DNA of 47,210 nucleotides, taken from positions 1 to 47,210 of the forward strand of contig NZ_AUFU01000017.1 in NCBI RefSeq assembly GCF_000426665.1, written 5' to 3'. The DNA is from Centipeda artemidis DSM 19719 (GTDB taxonomy: Bacteria; Bacillota; Negativicutes; Selenomonadales; Selenomonadaceae). Shown here piece by piece: positions 1 to 8,066 of this stretch; the stretch's first letter is position 1, and each line of letters starts with the position of its first letter. The notes beneath the pieces are model-generated. The model saw only the letters and a program-made list of their open reading frames with translations. It made no database searches and was not told where the DNA came from. A program made the position numbers and the translations under genes.

Positions 1-199
1 CTTGAATGCAGATCCAGATATCGTCCGCTTTGGCGTGTCCGTGCGGCTTGATTGTTTGCCCCGGCTTTAGCACCCAAACAACCCCGCTCGTCGACTCCGT
101 CGCGTAGATCGGTGTGCGCGTCGCGACATCGCCCGATTTCGCCACTTCGGCGAGACGATAACGGCGTGTCTCGAAATCGTTTGTAATCGCCTTGCTCAT
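1..199 (-). CDS. Cupin-domain protein, 5' part (runs off window)
   Basis: A minus-strand reading frame starts at ATG 199-197 behind a GAGAGGAG ribosome site and stays open to the window edge, giving the first 66 residues. The visible part contains PGQTIKPHGHAKADDIWICI. Its HGH...DD spacing is typical of a small cupin barrel whose histidines bind a metal. The substrate cannot be told from this piece. It points away from the IS element and is probably an ordinary chromosomal gene. The cupin call is moderately sure; the function is unknown. Confidence 0.6.
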   Translation of the reverse strand, partial: MSKAITNDFETRRYRLAEVAKSGDVATRTPIYATESTSGVVWVLKPGQTIKPHGHAKADDIWICIQ

Positions 200-300
200 C
201 ACGTTTTCTCCTCTCGTACAATCATTGGTTGAAATATTCCATGTTATTATAATTCGGTTCGTTGTAAAATGAAGTTGAACAGCTAAACAAAAACAAAATC

Positions 301-408
301 CATAGTGACATCCCGTGCTATAATGGTTCTGCTACAAAACATCAGCAAAGGAGCACTATGGATTACCCCCATTCTACCACAACGGATGATATTGTCAAGA
401 ACAGTTGA
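301..408 (+). other. Remnant promoter and truncated start of another gene (possibly a transposase)
   Basis: An extended -10 (TGCTATAAT, ending at 324) and a good AAAGGAG ribosome site lead into an ATG at 358. The frame runs only 16 codons and stops at 406-408, just inside the left end of the IS3 element. The expression signals look intact while the coding part is cut off, so this is probably the 5' end of a gene truncated by IS insertion or later deletion. A transposase is a guess from the context; the residues left are too few to name a family. Confidence 0.4.
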
Positions 409-434
409 CAAATTTCTCACAAGGGAATGAACGC

Positions 435-1343
435 TTAAGTAGCTGCGGCAATAGAGTCATAGAACTGACGCCGCTTCACCATCGGAGGAAGCCCCCCGTT
501 TGTTGAACAAATCCGACGGTTGTTCCAATAGCTCATGAAGTATCGCCAAACCAGTACCTTCAACTCTTCGATTGTCATCTTCTTTGTGTCATAGCGTCCA
601 TAGAGCAGCTCGGACTTCATGCGCGCCCACATACTCTCACAGCGCGCATTGTCATGACAGCGTCCACCGGCACTGTTCATGCTTTGACGAATCCCATAGG
701 TATGAATTGCCTCCCGATACAGCTGACTCGTATACTGGCTGCCGCGATCCGAGTGCAGGATTGCTCCCCTGAGCTTTGGGTAGGAGAGCATAGCGTTATC
801 CAGCATCCTTACGCATAGAGAAGCCTTCATGTTCGTGTCCATAGACAGTCCGAGCACGCTGGCATCATAACAGTCAAAGAGTGCTGAAATGTAGAGTTTT
901 CCGTCATACGCCGGAATCTTTGTCATGTCAGTGACACACTTGGAAAGAGGTGTGTCGGCAGTAAAATCGCGCCCCATGAGATCCTCTGACATCTGTGCCT
1001 TATGATCTGTTTTGGTGATACCGTTCGGTCTATGATTGGGGCGATGACTTAAGCCAATCTCTTCCATAACACGGTAAACAGTTCGTTCACTCGGAATACG
1101 GACGCCTTCCGGCTGTTTGATCTTGAGTGCCTGATACATGCGGATTCTTCCGTAGGTGTCGTTGCATTCGTCCTCTGCATGAATCTGCATCATGGCGTCG
1201 GCAAGTTCCTGATATTTCCATGGGCGGTCTTTGCTCGTCAAATACTGATAAAATCCCTGTCTCGTGACATGGAGCATCTTGCAGCAGAAGCTGATATTTC
1301 CTTTGAGGGCGCCATCTGAGGTCTTGAACGCAATCAACTTCAT
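435..1343 (-). CDS. IS3-family transposase OrfB (DDE integrase domain)
   Basis: This 302-residue protein is the catalytic subunit that cuts and joins IS ends. The N-terminal part has the HTH_21-like segment (VTRQGFYQYL, about 26-35). It is followed by an rve integrase core with the DDE triad in VTDMTK (D139), HSDRGSQY (D199) and NARCES (E236). The start overlaps the orfA stop as ATGA, so translational coupling is likely. I do not see the A6G slippery run that many IS3 members use for OrfAB fusion. Length and motifs are normal, so the transposase may still be active. Confidence 0.92.
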   Translation of the reverse strand: MKLIAFKTSDGALKGNISFCCKMLHVTRQGFYQYLTSKDRPWKYQELADAMMQIHAEDECNDTYGRIRMYQALKIKQPEGVRIPSERTVYRVMEEIGLSHRPNHRPNGITKTDHKAQMSEDLMGRDFTADTPLSKCVTDMTKIPAYDGKLYISALFDCYDASVLGLSMDTNMKASLCVRMLDNAMLSYPKLRGAILHSDRGSQYTSQLYREAIHTYGIRQSMNSAGGRCHDNARCESMWARMKSELLYGRYDTKKMTIEELKVLVWRYFMSYWNNRRICSTNGGLPPMVKRRQFYDSIAAAT

Positions 1344-1678
1344 GCGTTCGTTTTTGTTGACTTCAGACGGCTCGCGGCGAAAAAAGCGCTTGCTTCCTCC
1401 AGAAAGTCATTCTCTTTCTTTAGCCGTCGAATTTCCTTCTCCTGTGCTTTGAGTTGTGCACGAAGCTGTACGAGTTCCTCGTGCAGACTTAGGGCACTCT
1501 GCGGTGTTTGCGTGCCACACCCAAGATCCAAATATCCAAGCCGATGAGCACGCATCCATGTATACATTGTGTTCTTGGAAATTCCCAGCTCTTTGGCGGC
1601 TTTCGCCTGACCGATTTCCTGCGCCAGCTTGATTGCCTGCACCTTAAATTCGTGATCGTATTGTCTGTTTGTTGCCAT
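1340..1678 (-). CDS. IS3-family transposase OrfA (HTH protein)
   Basis: This 112-residue DNA-binding partner of the transposase recognises the IS terminal repeats. The first half (residues about 5-45) is a Tnp_1-type helix-turn-helix with the QAKAAKELGISKNTMYTW pattern. The C-terminal half is a leucine-zipper-like coiled coil rich in E, K and L (LHEELVQLRAQLKAQEKEIR), used for multimerisation in this family. It overlaps orfB by four bases. An AGGAGAAGGAGAG purine-rich stretch lies upstream of its ATG. Confidence 0.92.
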   Translation of the reverse strand: MATNRQYDHEFKVQAIKLAQEIGQAKAAKELGISKNTMYTWMRAHRLGYLDLGCGTQTPQSALSLHEELVQLRAQLKAQEKEIRRLKKENDFLEEASAFFAASRLKSTKTNA

Positions 1679-1752
1679 TTTGATCTCTCCTTCTCCTCTT
1701 TGACTTTATCTAAAATCCTTGCAGAGAAGTTGTCAACTTTATTTATACAACA

Positions 1753-2460
1753 TCACTCACCGACGATGGCAGTGGACGTAAAGTTCTGATTCACACCATC
1801 ATCGGTGGACTCATCAGCCAGCTTTCAGGGGCGGGCTTTGCTTCTGGTGCAGCAGGTGCAGGTCTCAACGAAGCACTGATTAACAATCTGAAAGGTCTTA
1901 ACCCTGCGATTGCCCAGGTCATCAGTGGCGTGATTGGAGCAGCCGCAGCGAAAGCGATTCATGGGGATGCTACAGCGGGAGCGATTTCGGCGGCGAGCGG
2001 GACGAAGTGGAATAAATTCTCTGACTTCTACTATTTTAAGTTATGGAAATTCGTTTGGATAAACGCAAATAATGTAGAATACGCACTCAATAATGCGATA
2101 ATAACCAATCCAGACACAACAGAAGAAAGGATGCGTTTATACATGGGAGATGGTGATGAACTGCATATCAATACAGGTCATGCCTATTATAGGGATCATA
2201 AATCACAAGAAGGAGGCACAATTCCAAGCTTTAGATATACCAATAAAAAGGAACTTTTAACAACCGTTATAAATTGCGCATTAACGCATTATGCACAAGG
2301 AAATCTAGATAAAGGAGAGCTCGTCAATGGCAATGAGCATGTTTTGCTGAGTAATGGCTACGGTAAACGTGTACCAGTAAACTTACGAATCACAATGATA
2401 AAAATCGGAAACATATTTTATATTTCGGATTTTTATCCAACCGCAATAATATCAAAATAA
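1753..2460 (+). pseudogene. CdiA-like toxin C-terminus, 5'-truncated by the IS3 element
   Basis: The frame opens directly at the IS right end with TDDGSGRK and continues through a glycine/alanine-rich pretoxin segment to the SGTKWN delimiter, then a unique toxin tail of about 145 residues. The first in-frame start codon is a GTG at 1930. The segment up to GTKWN is clearly homologous to the one at 3181-3440, while the sequence after it is not, which is how interchangeable CDI toxin tips look. The tail (GHAYYRDHK, NGNEHVLLSNGYG, then IFYISDFYP) could be a small RNase fold, but I cannot assign a family. Without the N-terminal secretion part it cannot be exported by two-partner secretion. Confidence 0.7.
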
Positions 2461-2509
2461 GTTGTTGCAAATGATGTTGTATTTACGTATTTATTACTAG
2501 GAGGATAAA

Positions 2510-2938
2510 ATGAATCTAGCAAAGTTTTTTTCAGATACAACCTACATTGCGTTTGAGCCAAATGAGATAAAAACTAAGAAGATAAAGCAATTCCTTGATT
2601 ATATTCACGGGGATATCAACGACGAAGACATACAGGATATTTTAGAGTTTATAAACTCGGGGAGATATCTTGTCTGCTGGCTCTATATTGTGGTTTTTTC
2701 TTCCTTTCAATGTTTGATCCGTCATGGGATTTGGAATGAAACTTTGGCAAAAGCTTATCATAAATATCTAGTAGCGCTGGGATGGGATTATGAGCTTGAG
2801 ATTGTCGGAAACATGCTTTCTGAGGGAGATATAGAAAGTGTTCGGGAGTTTTGTTTGGAGAGCAAATTGGCAGATGAAGAAAATAATACATATTTTATGG
2901 AGAGCACAATATGGCACGGAAAGGATTATAGTAAATAA
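2510..2938 (+). CDS. Putative CDI immunity protein for toxin 1
   Basis: This 142-residue, mostly acidic soluble protein has a strong TAGGAGGA ribosome site and lies 49 bases behind the toxin-1 reading frame. No known domain is recognised. One hydrophobic stretch (LVCWLYIVVFSSF, about 54-66) probably belongs to the core. Position right after a CdiA-CT, small size and low GC compared with the prophage are the usual signs of a CdiI, which binds and blocks the cognate toxin. Function is inferred from context only. It remains intact although the toxin gene in front has lost its 5' part. Confidence 0.55.
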   Translation: MNLAKFFSDTTYIAFEPNEIKTKKIKQFLDYIHGDINDEDIQDILEFINSGRYLVCWLYIVVFSSFQCLIRHGIWNETLAKAYHKYLVALGWDYELEIVGNMLSEGDIESVREFCLESKLADEENNTYFMESTIWHGKDYSK

Positions 2939-2944
2939 AATTGC

Positions 2945-3180
2945 GTACAAAGATTGCCGATCATCTCCATGTCCGTCAAGGACGATGCAAGCAGCACGAC
3001 AACGTCTGCCATCGCGCCCGGTACGATCGACATAAGGGAAAATCCGACACAGGACGTCTCGGCGCTCAGCCGTGATACAGAGAATGCGCGCTCGGCAGAA
3101 TCTTCGACAAAAAGAAGATCGAGGAACAGCAGGAGCTTGCCGCGGTCTTCGGCGAGGAGGCATTCCGTCTCGCCTACAAC
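2945..3180 (+). pseudogene. Frameshifted pretoxin remnant of the second CdiA cassette
   Basis: Two frames together encode one cdiA-like segment. The frame of position 2954 gives SVKDDASSTTTSAIAPGTID and then LSRDTENA. The frame of 3181 then gives LGRIFDKKKIEEQQELAAVFG and runs on into the downstream ORF. The switch falls near 3090-3096, where a short deletion is the simplest explanation. There is no start signal at the left end, just after the first immunity gene. It reads as a silent duplicate of the 3' part of cdiA, the usual form of an orphan toxin module that can replace the tip of the main gene by recombination. Confidence 0.65.
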
Positions 3181-4293
3181 ATGAAGGACGACGGAAGCGG
3201 ACGAAAGATTGCCGTGCATGCGATCATCGGCGGCATCATGAGCCAGATCACAGGTGCCGGCTTTGCTTTGGGTGCCGTTGGCGCAGGACTCAACGAAGCG
3301 CTCATCAAGAACCTAAAGGGCAAAGATCCCGGCACAGCGCAAATCGTCAGCGCCATCATTGGCGCCGCTGCTGCAAAAGTCGCGGGTGGGAATGCTCTCG
3401 CAGGAGCATCTGCGGCTGCAAGTGGGACGAAGTGGAACTATTTCTTAATGGAATTTCCAGATATCTATCCCGTTGAAACCATAGCAAAAGAAACTCTAAA
3501 GAAAAACGATGGTACAACGCCATCACAAGAAGAGATAGATCAATATATTGATGGTATGCATAAGACTCTATCAGAACAAGAGCCTGCTCTTGCAAACTCT
3601 GCTTGGAAGCACGCAGAAAATACCGACAACTACCCCAAGGCTATTAGATATCTTATGGATGCCGGAATTACAAAGGAAAGTGCTATTGAATTCTTCAAAA
3701 AATATAACGAAACACTTCGTTCTTCTGGTTGGTCTTCTCCCGAAACTGTCGCAGTAGAGGATGGTTATTGGAATCGAGACGTATTAGTTTCCAAAAAGGC
3801 GCAATCTATCCGACACTCAACCTCTAATATTCAACAATACGAACGTGTTACAGAAATACACACACCAAAGAATTTTGATGGCACAAATCTCGTATTGCCT
3901 GAAAAAGAAACAGAATTTAGCATACTTGGTTCAATCGGAATCAATAGTGCTACAGATGTCTCTAATCGACTCCCTGATGGAGTCAAAAGGGAGGGACATT
4001 TTGTAAGATCGCTTTCAGTCTATCTTAAATTAGGCGGCGTCGTAGGAATGGGGTGGACATATAGAGATATGCGGAAAGATTGGTACATTTATTCTGGAAC
4101 AAACTTGGCTATAGCGCTAGGAACGGATGTACTGCCAACATTATTTTCTGCAATTGGCGGATTTGCCGCCACTGAATCGGGACCAGCCTCGATATTCACT
4201 GCTTCAACAGCTGCTATTACAGGTAGCGTCGCAGGAGATATTGCAAAGTATGAATTGAGAAAAATCCTTCTAAAAGATGGACAGGCAAAATAG
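3181..4293 (+). CDS. Orphan CdiA C-terminal toxin module 2
   Basis: This 370-residue reading frame begins with the conserved pretoxin (DDGSGRKIAVHAIIGGIMSQ, then a Gly/Ala-rich helical part) and reaches SGTKWN at about residue 87. The remaining roughly 280 residues are unrelated to toxin 1. The toxin ends with a hydrophobic, glycine- and alanine-rich stretch (about 275-355) that could insert into membranes. No nuclease motif is seen. The partner gene downstream encodes a multi-span membrane protein, as expected when the toxin acts at the inner membrane. No ribosome site precedes 3181, so it is probably silent until recombined. Confidence 0.6.
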   Translation: MKDDGSGRKIAVHAIIGGIMSQITGAGFALGAVGAGLNEALIKNLKGKDPGTAQIVSAIIGAAAAKVAGGNALAGASAAASGTKWNYFLMEFPDIYPVETIAKETLKKNDGTTPSQEEIDQYIDGMHKTLSEQEPALANSAWKHAENTDNYPKAIRYLMDAGITKESAIEFFKKYNETLRSSGWSSPETVAVEDGYWNRDVLVSKKAQSIRHSTSNIQQYERVTEIHTPKNFDGTNLVLPEKETEFSILGSIGINSATDVSNRLPDGVKREGHFVRSLSVYLKLGGVVGMGWTYRDMRKDWYIYSGTNLAIALGTDVLPTLFSAIGGFAATESGPASIFTASTAAITGSVAGDIAKYELRKILLKDGQAK

Positions 4294-4328
4294 TTCTATC
4301 AATGCCATATATCATTTTAGGAAGGGCA

Positions 4329-4751
4329 ATGCAAGTGTTGGAAAAAATAAATGCATCTACAAATCTTGGATTATATATATACATAATTGGAAGTATTATT
4401 ATCATAGGAGGAGCATTATGGAACTATAAATCAACAGGGTCTTTTTGGTCCCCCCGTGTGAAGCAAGCTTACTTTCGTTTTTTCTTAATAGGAAAATTAC
4501 CATGGATTATAATGTGTTGCCTATTTCTACTAGGCAGTGCTTATACAAGTGCTTATACAGAAGAATTGTTGGTAGCTGTCCTTTATTGCACTGGAATTAC
4601 AGCAATTTTACTAAGAAAATATGTTTTGGTTTTTTTACAAGAATTAGATAAAATGCCAAACTATCCTCGTTCAGAATATCAGTTACAAGTTTTCAACGAA
4701 ATAAAAGATCATAAGATATTATATTTCGCTATCACAATCTATTTTTTATAA
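4329..4751 (+). CDS. Putative membrane immunity protein for toxin 2 (3' frameshift)
   Basis: The product has about three hydrophobic spans (LYIYIIGSIIIIGGA; LPWIIMCCLFLLGS; a third around LLVAVLYCTGITAILL) and begins a fourth (ILYFAITIYFL) where it stops. I start at 4329 because AGGAAGG lies just before it; an in-frame ATG at 4302 has no ribosome site. A frame one base away after the T6 run at 4742-4747 completes the fourth span (FIMGTLALFACIK) and stops at 4786, so one T appears to be missing. As an integral membrane protein directly behind a CdiA tail, it is a likely immunity protein against a membrane-acting toxin. Confidence 0.55.
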   Translation: MQVLEKINASTNLGLYIYIIGSIIIIGGALWNYKSTGSFWSPRVKQAYFRFFLIGKLPWIIMCCLFLLGSAYTSAYTEELLVAVLYCTGITAILLRKYVLVFLQELDKMPNYPRSEYQLQVFNEIKDHKILYFAITIYFL

Positions 4752-4822
4752 TGGGAACGCTCGCACTATTTGCTTGCATTAAATAAGCAAAATATTCTTT
4801 GGAAAGTAGGCGATTCTACTTG

Positions 4823-6490
4823 ATGCAACTCAACCGCCCCACGACCTTCCTCCTCATCCCCATCCTCTCCCTCTCTGCCGTCCCAGCTATCGCTACCCCT
4901 GCACAGCAAGAGCAGCTCGATCAGTCACGGGCGCAGGAGGCGGAGCGGCAGGAGCGGCTCAGTGAGGAGCGTGCGAAGGTCGTTGCGCCTCCCCCTCCCT
5001 CCTCTGATCTCTCCGCCGATGAAAGTGTACGCTTTCATATCTCCCATATTACGATCCAAAATCAAACGGAACGTTTTCGCTTCCTCGAACGTCTTTCCCG
5101 CCCCTATGAGGGAAAAGAGCTCTCTCTGCGCGAGATCAACGATCTCGTCACCGCGATGAACCGCGCGCTCATGTCCCGCGGTTTTTCGACAAGCCGCGTT
5201 GCCGTTCCCGAACAGAATCTCTCCTCCGGCGAGCTGCGCCTTGTCCTCCTCGTGGGGTATATTCATGTCGTCCGTTTTGCTGACGGCAGTGATACGGTCT
5301 ACTGGAAGAATCTCTTCCCCTTCCGCGAGGGAGATGTCCTCAATGTACGGGACATCGAGCAGGGCATCGAGCAGGCAAAGCGTCTTCCCTCACAGGATAT
5401 CTCCGTTCGGCTCCTGCCTGCCGATGAGCCCCAGATGACGGATATCGTACTGAATGTGAAGCGCGGCAGGAATGTCTACGGAACGATCTCATTCGACGAC
5501 TCCGGACTCAAGGATACGGGCAGGCTCCAGTGGTACACATCGCTCGGCATCGACCAGCTCTTTCATAAGAACGATATGCTCCGCATCGGCATGAATCTCG
5601 ATGGTGCTCGCGACGGCTATGAGAAGGGAACGCGCGGGCATAATATCAGCTATACCTATCCCTACGGACGCCACACCTTTTCCCTCTCCTACCAGCGGTC
5701 GAAATATCATCAGACAGTAGCAAGCATGCCCTATGATTTCATCAGTGCAGGCGATACGAATATCTCTGTACTTTCATGGGATTATGTGCTGAGCCGTTCG
5801 TCAAATCGAAAGACGAGTATGGACATTCGTCTGCGCAAGCGGAACTCGCATCGCTTCCTCAACGATGTCGAGCTTCCGATCCAGGCGATGCATCAGACAT
5901 CGGTGGAGGTCGGGCTTGCAGAGCGTCTGTATCTAAAAAGAGATACGCTCTATTTCCGTTTGGCCCATAGATTTGGTCTCGGGTGGATGGGCGCGCAGGA
6001 GGAGAGTCCCTATGAGGATATGCCGCGGACGCGGTATCGGATGTGGCTCCTGGATGCGGACTATGTGCATCCGTTTGAGTTCAGCCACCGTCCTGCGACG
6101 TTTACGACATCCTTTCACGGGCAGTGGACGATGGACGGGATGGAGCTCTACGGAACGGATATGATCAGCATGGGGAATCGGTATACGGTACGGGGCTTCG
6201 ACGGCGAGGTTACGCTGATGGGGACGGACGGCTGGTATCTCCGCAATGAGTTTGCGACGCGGTTCCCGAAGCAGAAGCTGGAGCTCTATCTCGGCCTTGA
6301 TGTCGGTGCGGTGTACGGCGCCGGTGCGGATCTCTACAACGGGCACACGATCGCAGGGGCGGCGTTCGGCGTGCGCGGGATGATTGATGCTCTGTCCTAT
6401 GATGTCTTTGCGGCGATGCCGGTACGAAAGCCTGACGGGTTCCACACGGCTAAGGTGACGGGCGGGTTCTCTGTCGGATGGAAGTTCTAG
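4823..6490 (+). CDS. TpsB outer-membrane transporter (ShlB/FhaC/CdiB family)
   Basis: This protein exports and assembles a large TpsA exoprotein such as CdiA across the outer membrane. It has a signal peptide (LLIPILSLSAVPAIA) and a charged, Pro-rich linker (PPPPSSD). A POTRA domain spans roughly residues 65-145 (FHISHITIQ through the SSGELRLVLLVGYI strand). The ShlB-type 16-strand barrel ends in the typical C-terminal aromatic residue (VGWKF). ATG 4823 puts the signal peptide at the very N-terminus; a TTG at 4799 is in frame but has no ribosome site. It follows the CDI cassettes on the same strand, matching the cdiA-cdiI-cdiB order. Length is normal for the family and the gene looks intact. 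Confidence 0.88.
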   Translation: MQLNRPTTFLLIPILSLSAVPAIATPAQQEQLDQSRAQEAERQERLSEERAKVVAPPPPSSDLSADESVRFHISHITIQNQTERFRFLERLSRPYEGKELSLREINDLVTAMNRALMSRGFSTSRVAVPEQNLSSGELRLVLLVGYIHVVRFADGSDTVYWKNLFPFREGDVLNVRDIEQGIEQAKRLPSQDISVRLLPADEPQMTDIVLNVKRGRNVYGTISFDDSGLKDTGRLQWYTSLGIDQLFHKNDMLRIGMNLDGARDGYEKGTRGHNISYTYPYGRHTFSLSYQRSKYHQTVASMPYDFISAGDTNISVLSWDYVLSRSSNRKTSMDIRLRKRNSHRFLNDVELPIQAMHQTSVEVGLAERLYLKRDTLYFRLAHRFGLGWMGAQEESPYEDMPRTRYRMWLLDADYVHPFEFSHRPATFTTSFHGQWTMDGMELYGTDMISMGNRYTVRGFDGEVTLMGTDGWYLRNEFATRFPKQKLELYLGLDVGAVYGAGADLYNGHTIAGAAFGVRGMIDALSYDVFAAMPVRKPDGFHTAKVTGGFSVGWKF

Positions 6491-6494
6491 GGCC

Positions 6495-8066
6495 TCATTT
6501 CCAAACACCAATCTCAATCCCACCCTTGAAAACGACGATCACCTGCCCATCTTCCTTGACCACAATGTAATCAAGCAGTCCGCCCCATAACTCCTCATCA
6601 AACGCAACCTGCTCCCCGTTGATACCACATACCACTTGAATCATGCCCTCTAGGATATTTCTCTTACTCTCCCTCTCGGCAATTCGCTCGTCCAACCTCG
6701 CCAGATGCCCCTGCTTTTCCACATAGAGTCTACGAATCTCATTTTCCTGTTTCAGATACGCTGTCTGATTCTGTGCCACCCGTGCATTCTCGTGAATCAG
6801 CATTTCGAGCCGTTCTGCCAAACTGCGAAGTTCCTGCTCTACCATACTGCGCTCCTCTATCAGCTCCTCCATCTGACAAACGCTGTCAATCAGAGATCGC
6901 AGTTCTGCGATCACGTTCTCTTTGACTTCCACCAAAGAGTTCAGCGCCTTGACGAAAATTCGCTTGATCTCCTCCTCTGTCAGATGCCTTGTACTGCACG
7001 GCTTGCCCTTGTGGGCATATTTCTTGTTGCAGCGATAGATGACTCTGCGGTATTTGTCGGTCGAGTGCCAGACCTTCGCACCGTAGTAACCGCCGCAGCA
7101 GCCGCATTTTATCTTGTTCGCGAAGATGCTTACGCCACTGTGCTTACCGTTCTGTTCTCTATGCTTTATCTCCGCTTGCACAAAGTCGAACAAATCTGGC
7201 GGGATAATCGCCTCGTGATGTTCCTCCACATAGTACTGCGGAATCTCTCCCATGTTTCTGCGTCGCGTCTTATCGAGAAAGTCCGCCGTATACTCTTTCT
7301 GAATCAGTGCATCACCGCGATACTTCTCATTCGTGAGGATGGAGCGCACCGTGGAAATGTACCACTTATCCTTTCCCGACGGGGATTTGATGCCGCGCTT
7401 CTCCAGTTCCTTGGTAATGGCATAGAAGGATCGCCCGCCGAGGAAGAGTTTGTAGATGAGCTTCACCACTTTCGCCTGTTCCTCGTTGATTTTGAAATCC
7501 TTGTCATACCCGAGAAAGGCACTGTAGCCCACACTGGTCTTGCCCTCGGCGAACTGCTTCCGCTTGCCCCATGTGGTGTTCTCCGAGATGCTGCGGCTTT
7601 CCTCCTGCGCTAGGCTGGACATAATCGTGATAAGGAGTTCTCCGCGCGTGTCGAACGTCCATATGTTCTCCTTCTCGAAGTAAATCTCTACGCCGTTTTC
7701 CTTGAGCTTGCGGACGTTCTGCAGAGAATCCACGGTATTCCGCGCAAAGCGGCTGACCGACTTTGTAATGATAAGATCAATCTTGCCGGCAAGGGCATCC
7801 TCGATCATTTGATTGAAGCCATCGCGTTTCTTGGTGTTCGTGCCGCTGATTCCCTCGTCCGAATACATGCCGACGAAATCCCAGTCTGCACGACTCTCGA
7901 TGTAGTTCTTGTAATGCGCCATCTGCATTTCGTAACTGGAAGCCTGTTCTTCATGATCGGTCGAAACTCTGGCATATCCTGCCGTTCTGCGCCGCCTTGG
8001 TTCTGCCGCAACTTCTGACCGAAACACTCTGGGAGTTGCAGGAATCACCCGCACTGTCTTTGCCAT
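6495..8066 (-). CDS. Large serine recombinase (distal of the pair)
   Basis: This 523-residue site-specific recombinase of the resolvase/invertase superfamily is probably involved in prophage integration or excision. The catalytic N-terminal domain has GYARVSTDHEEQ with nucleophile Ser35, then the conserved SRFARNTVD segment. It is followed by the Recombinase domain (GYDKDFKINEEQAKVVKLIYKLFLGG), a zinc ribbon (IKCGCCGGYYG, later a Cys near KGKPCSTRH) and a coiled coil (about 385-475). It overlaps the upstream recombinase gene by 22 bases and has its own GGAGG site. It lies at the prophage edge, as integrases usually do. Confidence 0.9.
   Translation of the reverse strand: MAKTVRVIPATPRVFRSEVAAEPRRRRTAGYARVSTDHEEQASSYEMQMAHYKNYIESRADWDFVGMYSDEGISGTNTKKRDGFNQMIEDALAGKIDLIITKSVSRFARNTVDSLQNVRKLKENGVEIYFEKENIWTFDTRGELLITIMSSLAQEESRSISENTTWGKRKQFAEGKTSVGYSAFLGYDKDFKINEEQAKVVKLIYKLFLGGRSFYAITKELEKRGIKSPSGKDKWYISTVRSILTNEKYRGDALIQKEYTADFLDKTRRRNMGEIPQYYVEEHHEAIIPPDLFDFVQAEIKHREQNGKHSGVSIFANKIKCGCCGGYYGAKVWHSTDKYRRVIYRCNKKYAHKGKPCSTRHLTEEEIKRIFVKALNSLVEVKENVIAELRSLIDSVCQMEELIEERSMVEQELRSLAERLEMLIHENARVAQNQTAYLKQENEIRRLYVEKQGHLARLDERIAERESKRNILEGMIQVVCGINGEQVAFDEELWGGLLDYIVVKEDGQVIVVFKGGIEIGVWK

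Larger units (their letters stand above)
390..1752 (-). mobile_element. IS3-family insertion sequence
   Basis: The element carries orfA and orfB of an IS3-type transposase on the minus strand. The ends are imperfect inverted repeats. Inside both ends lies AGTTGACAA followed by a TTTCTC/TTCTC block and then CAAGG, and the tips read TATTGT (about 390) and, in reverse complement, TGTTGT (about 1752). No target duplication is seen. The left flank belongs to a truncated gene start and the right flank continues a cdiA-like reading frame, so the element probably sits at a rearranged junction. Exact ends are good to a few bases. Confidence 0.75.

Noticed and set aside
1340-1420. IS3 -1 frameshift site for an OrfAB fusion
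   Set aside because: No A6G or similar slippery heptamer was seen in the coding strand at the overlap; the ATGA overlap suffices for coupling.
6705-7613. Long plus-strand open frame of 302 codons across the recombinase gene
   Set aside because: It is the antisense of a clear serine recombinase with catalytic motifs, has no family features and no credible ribosome site.
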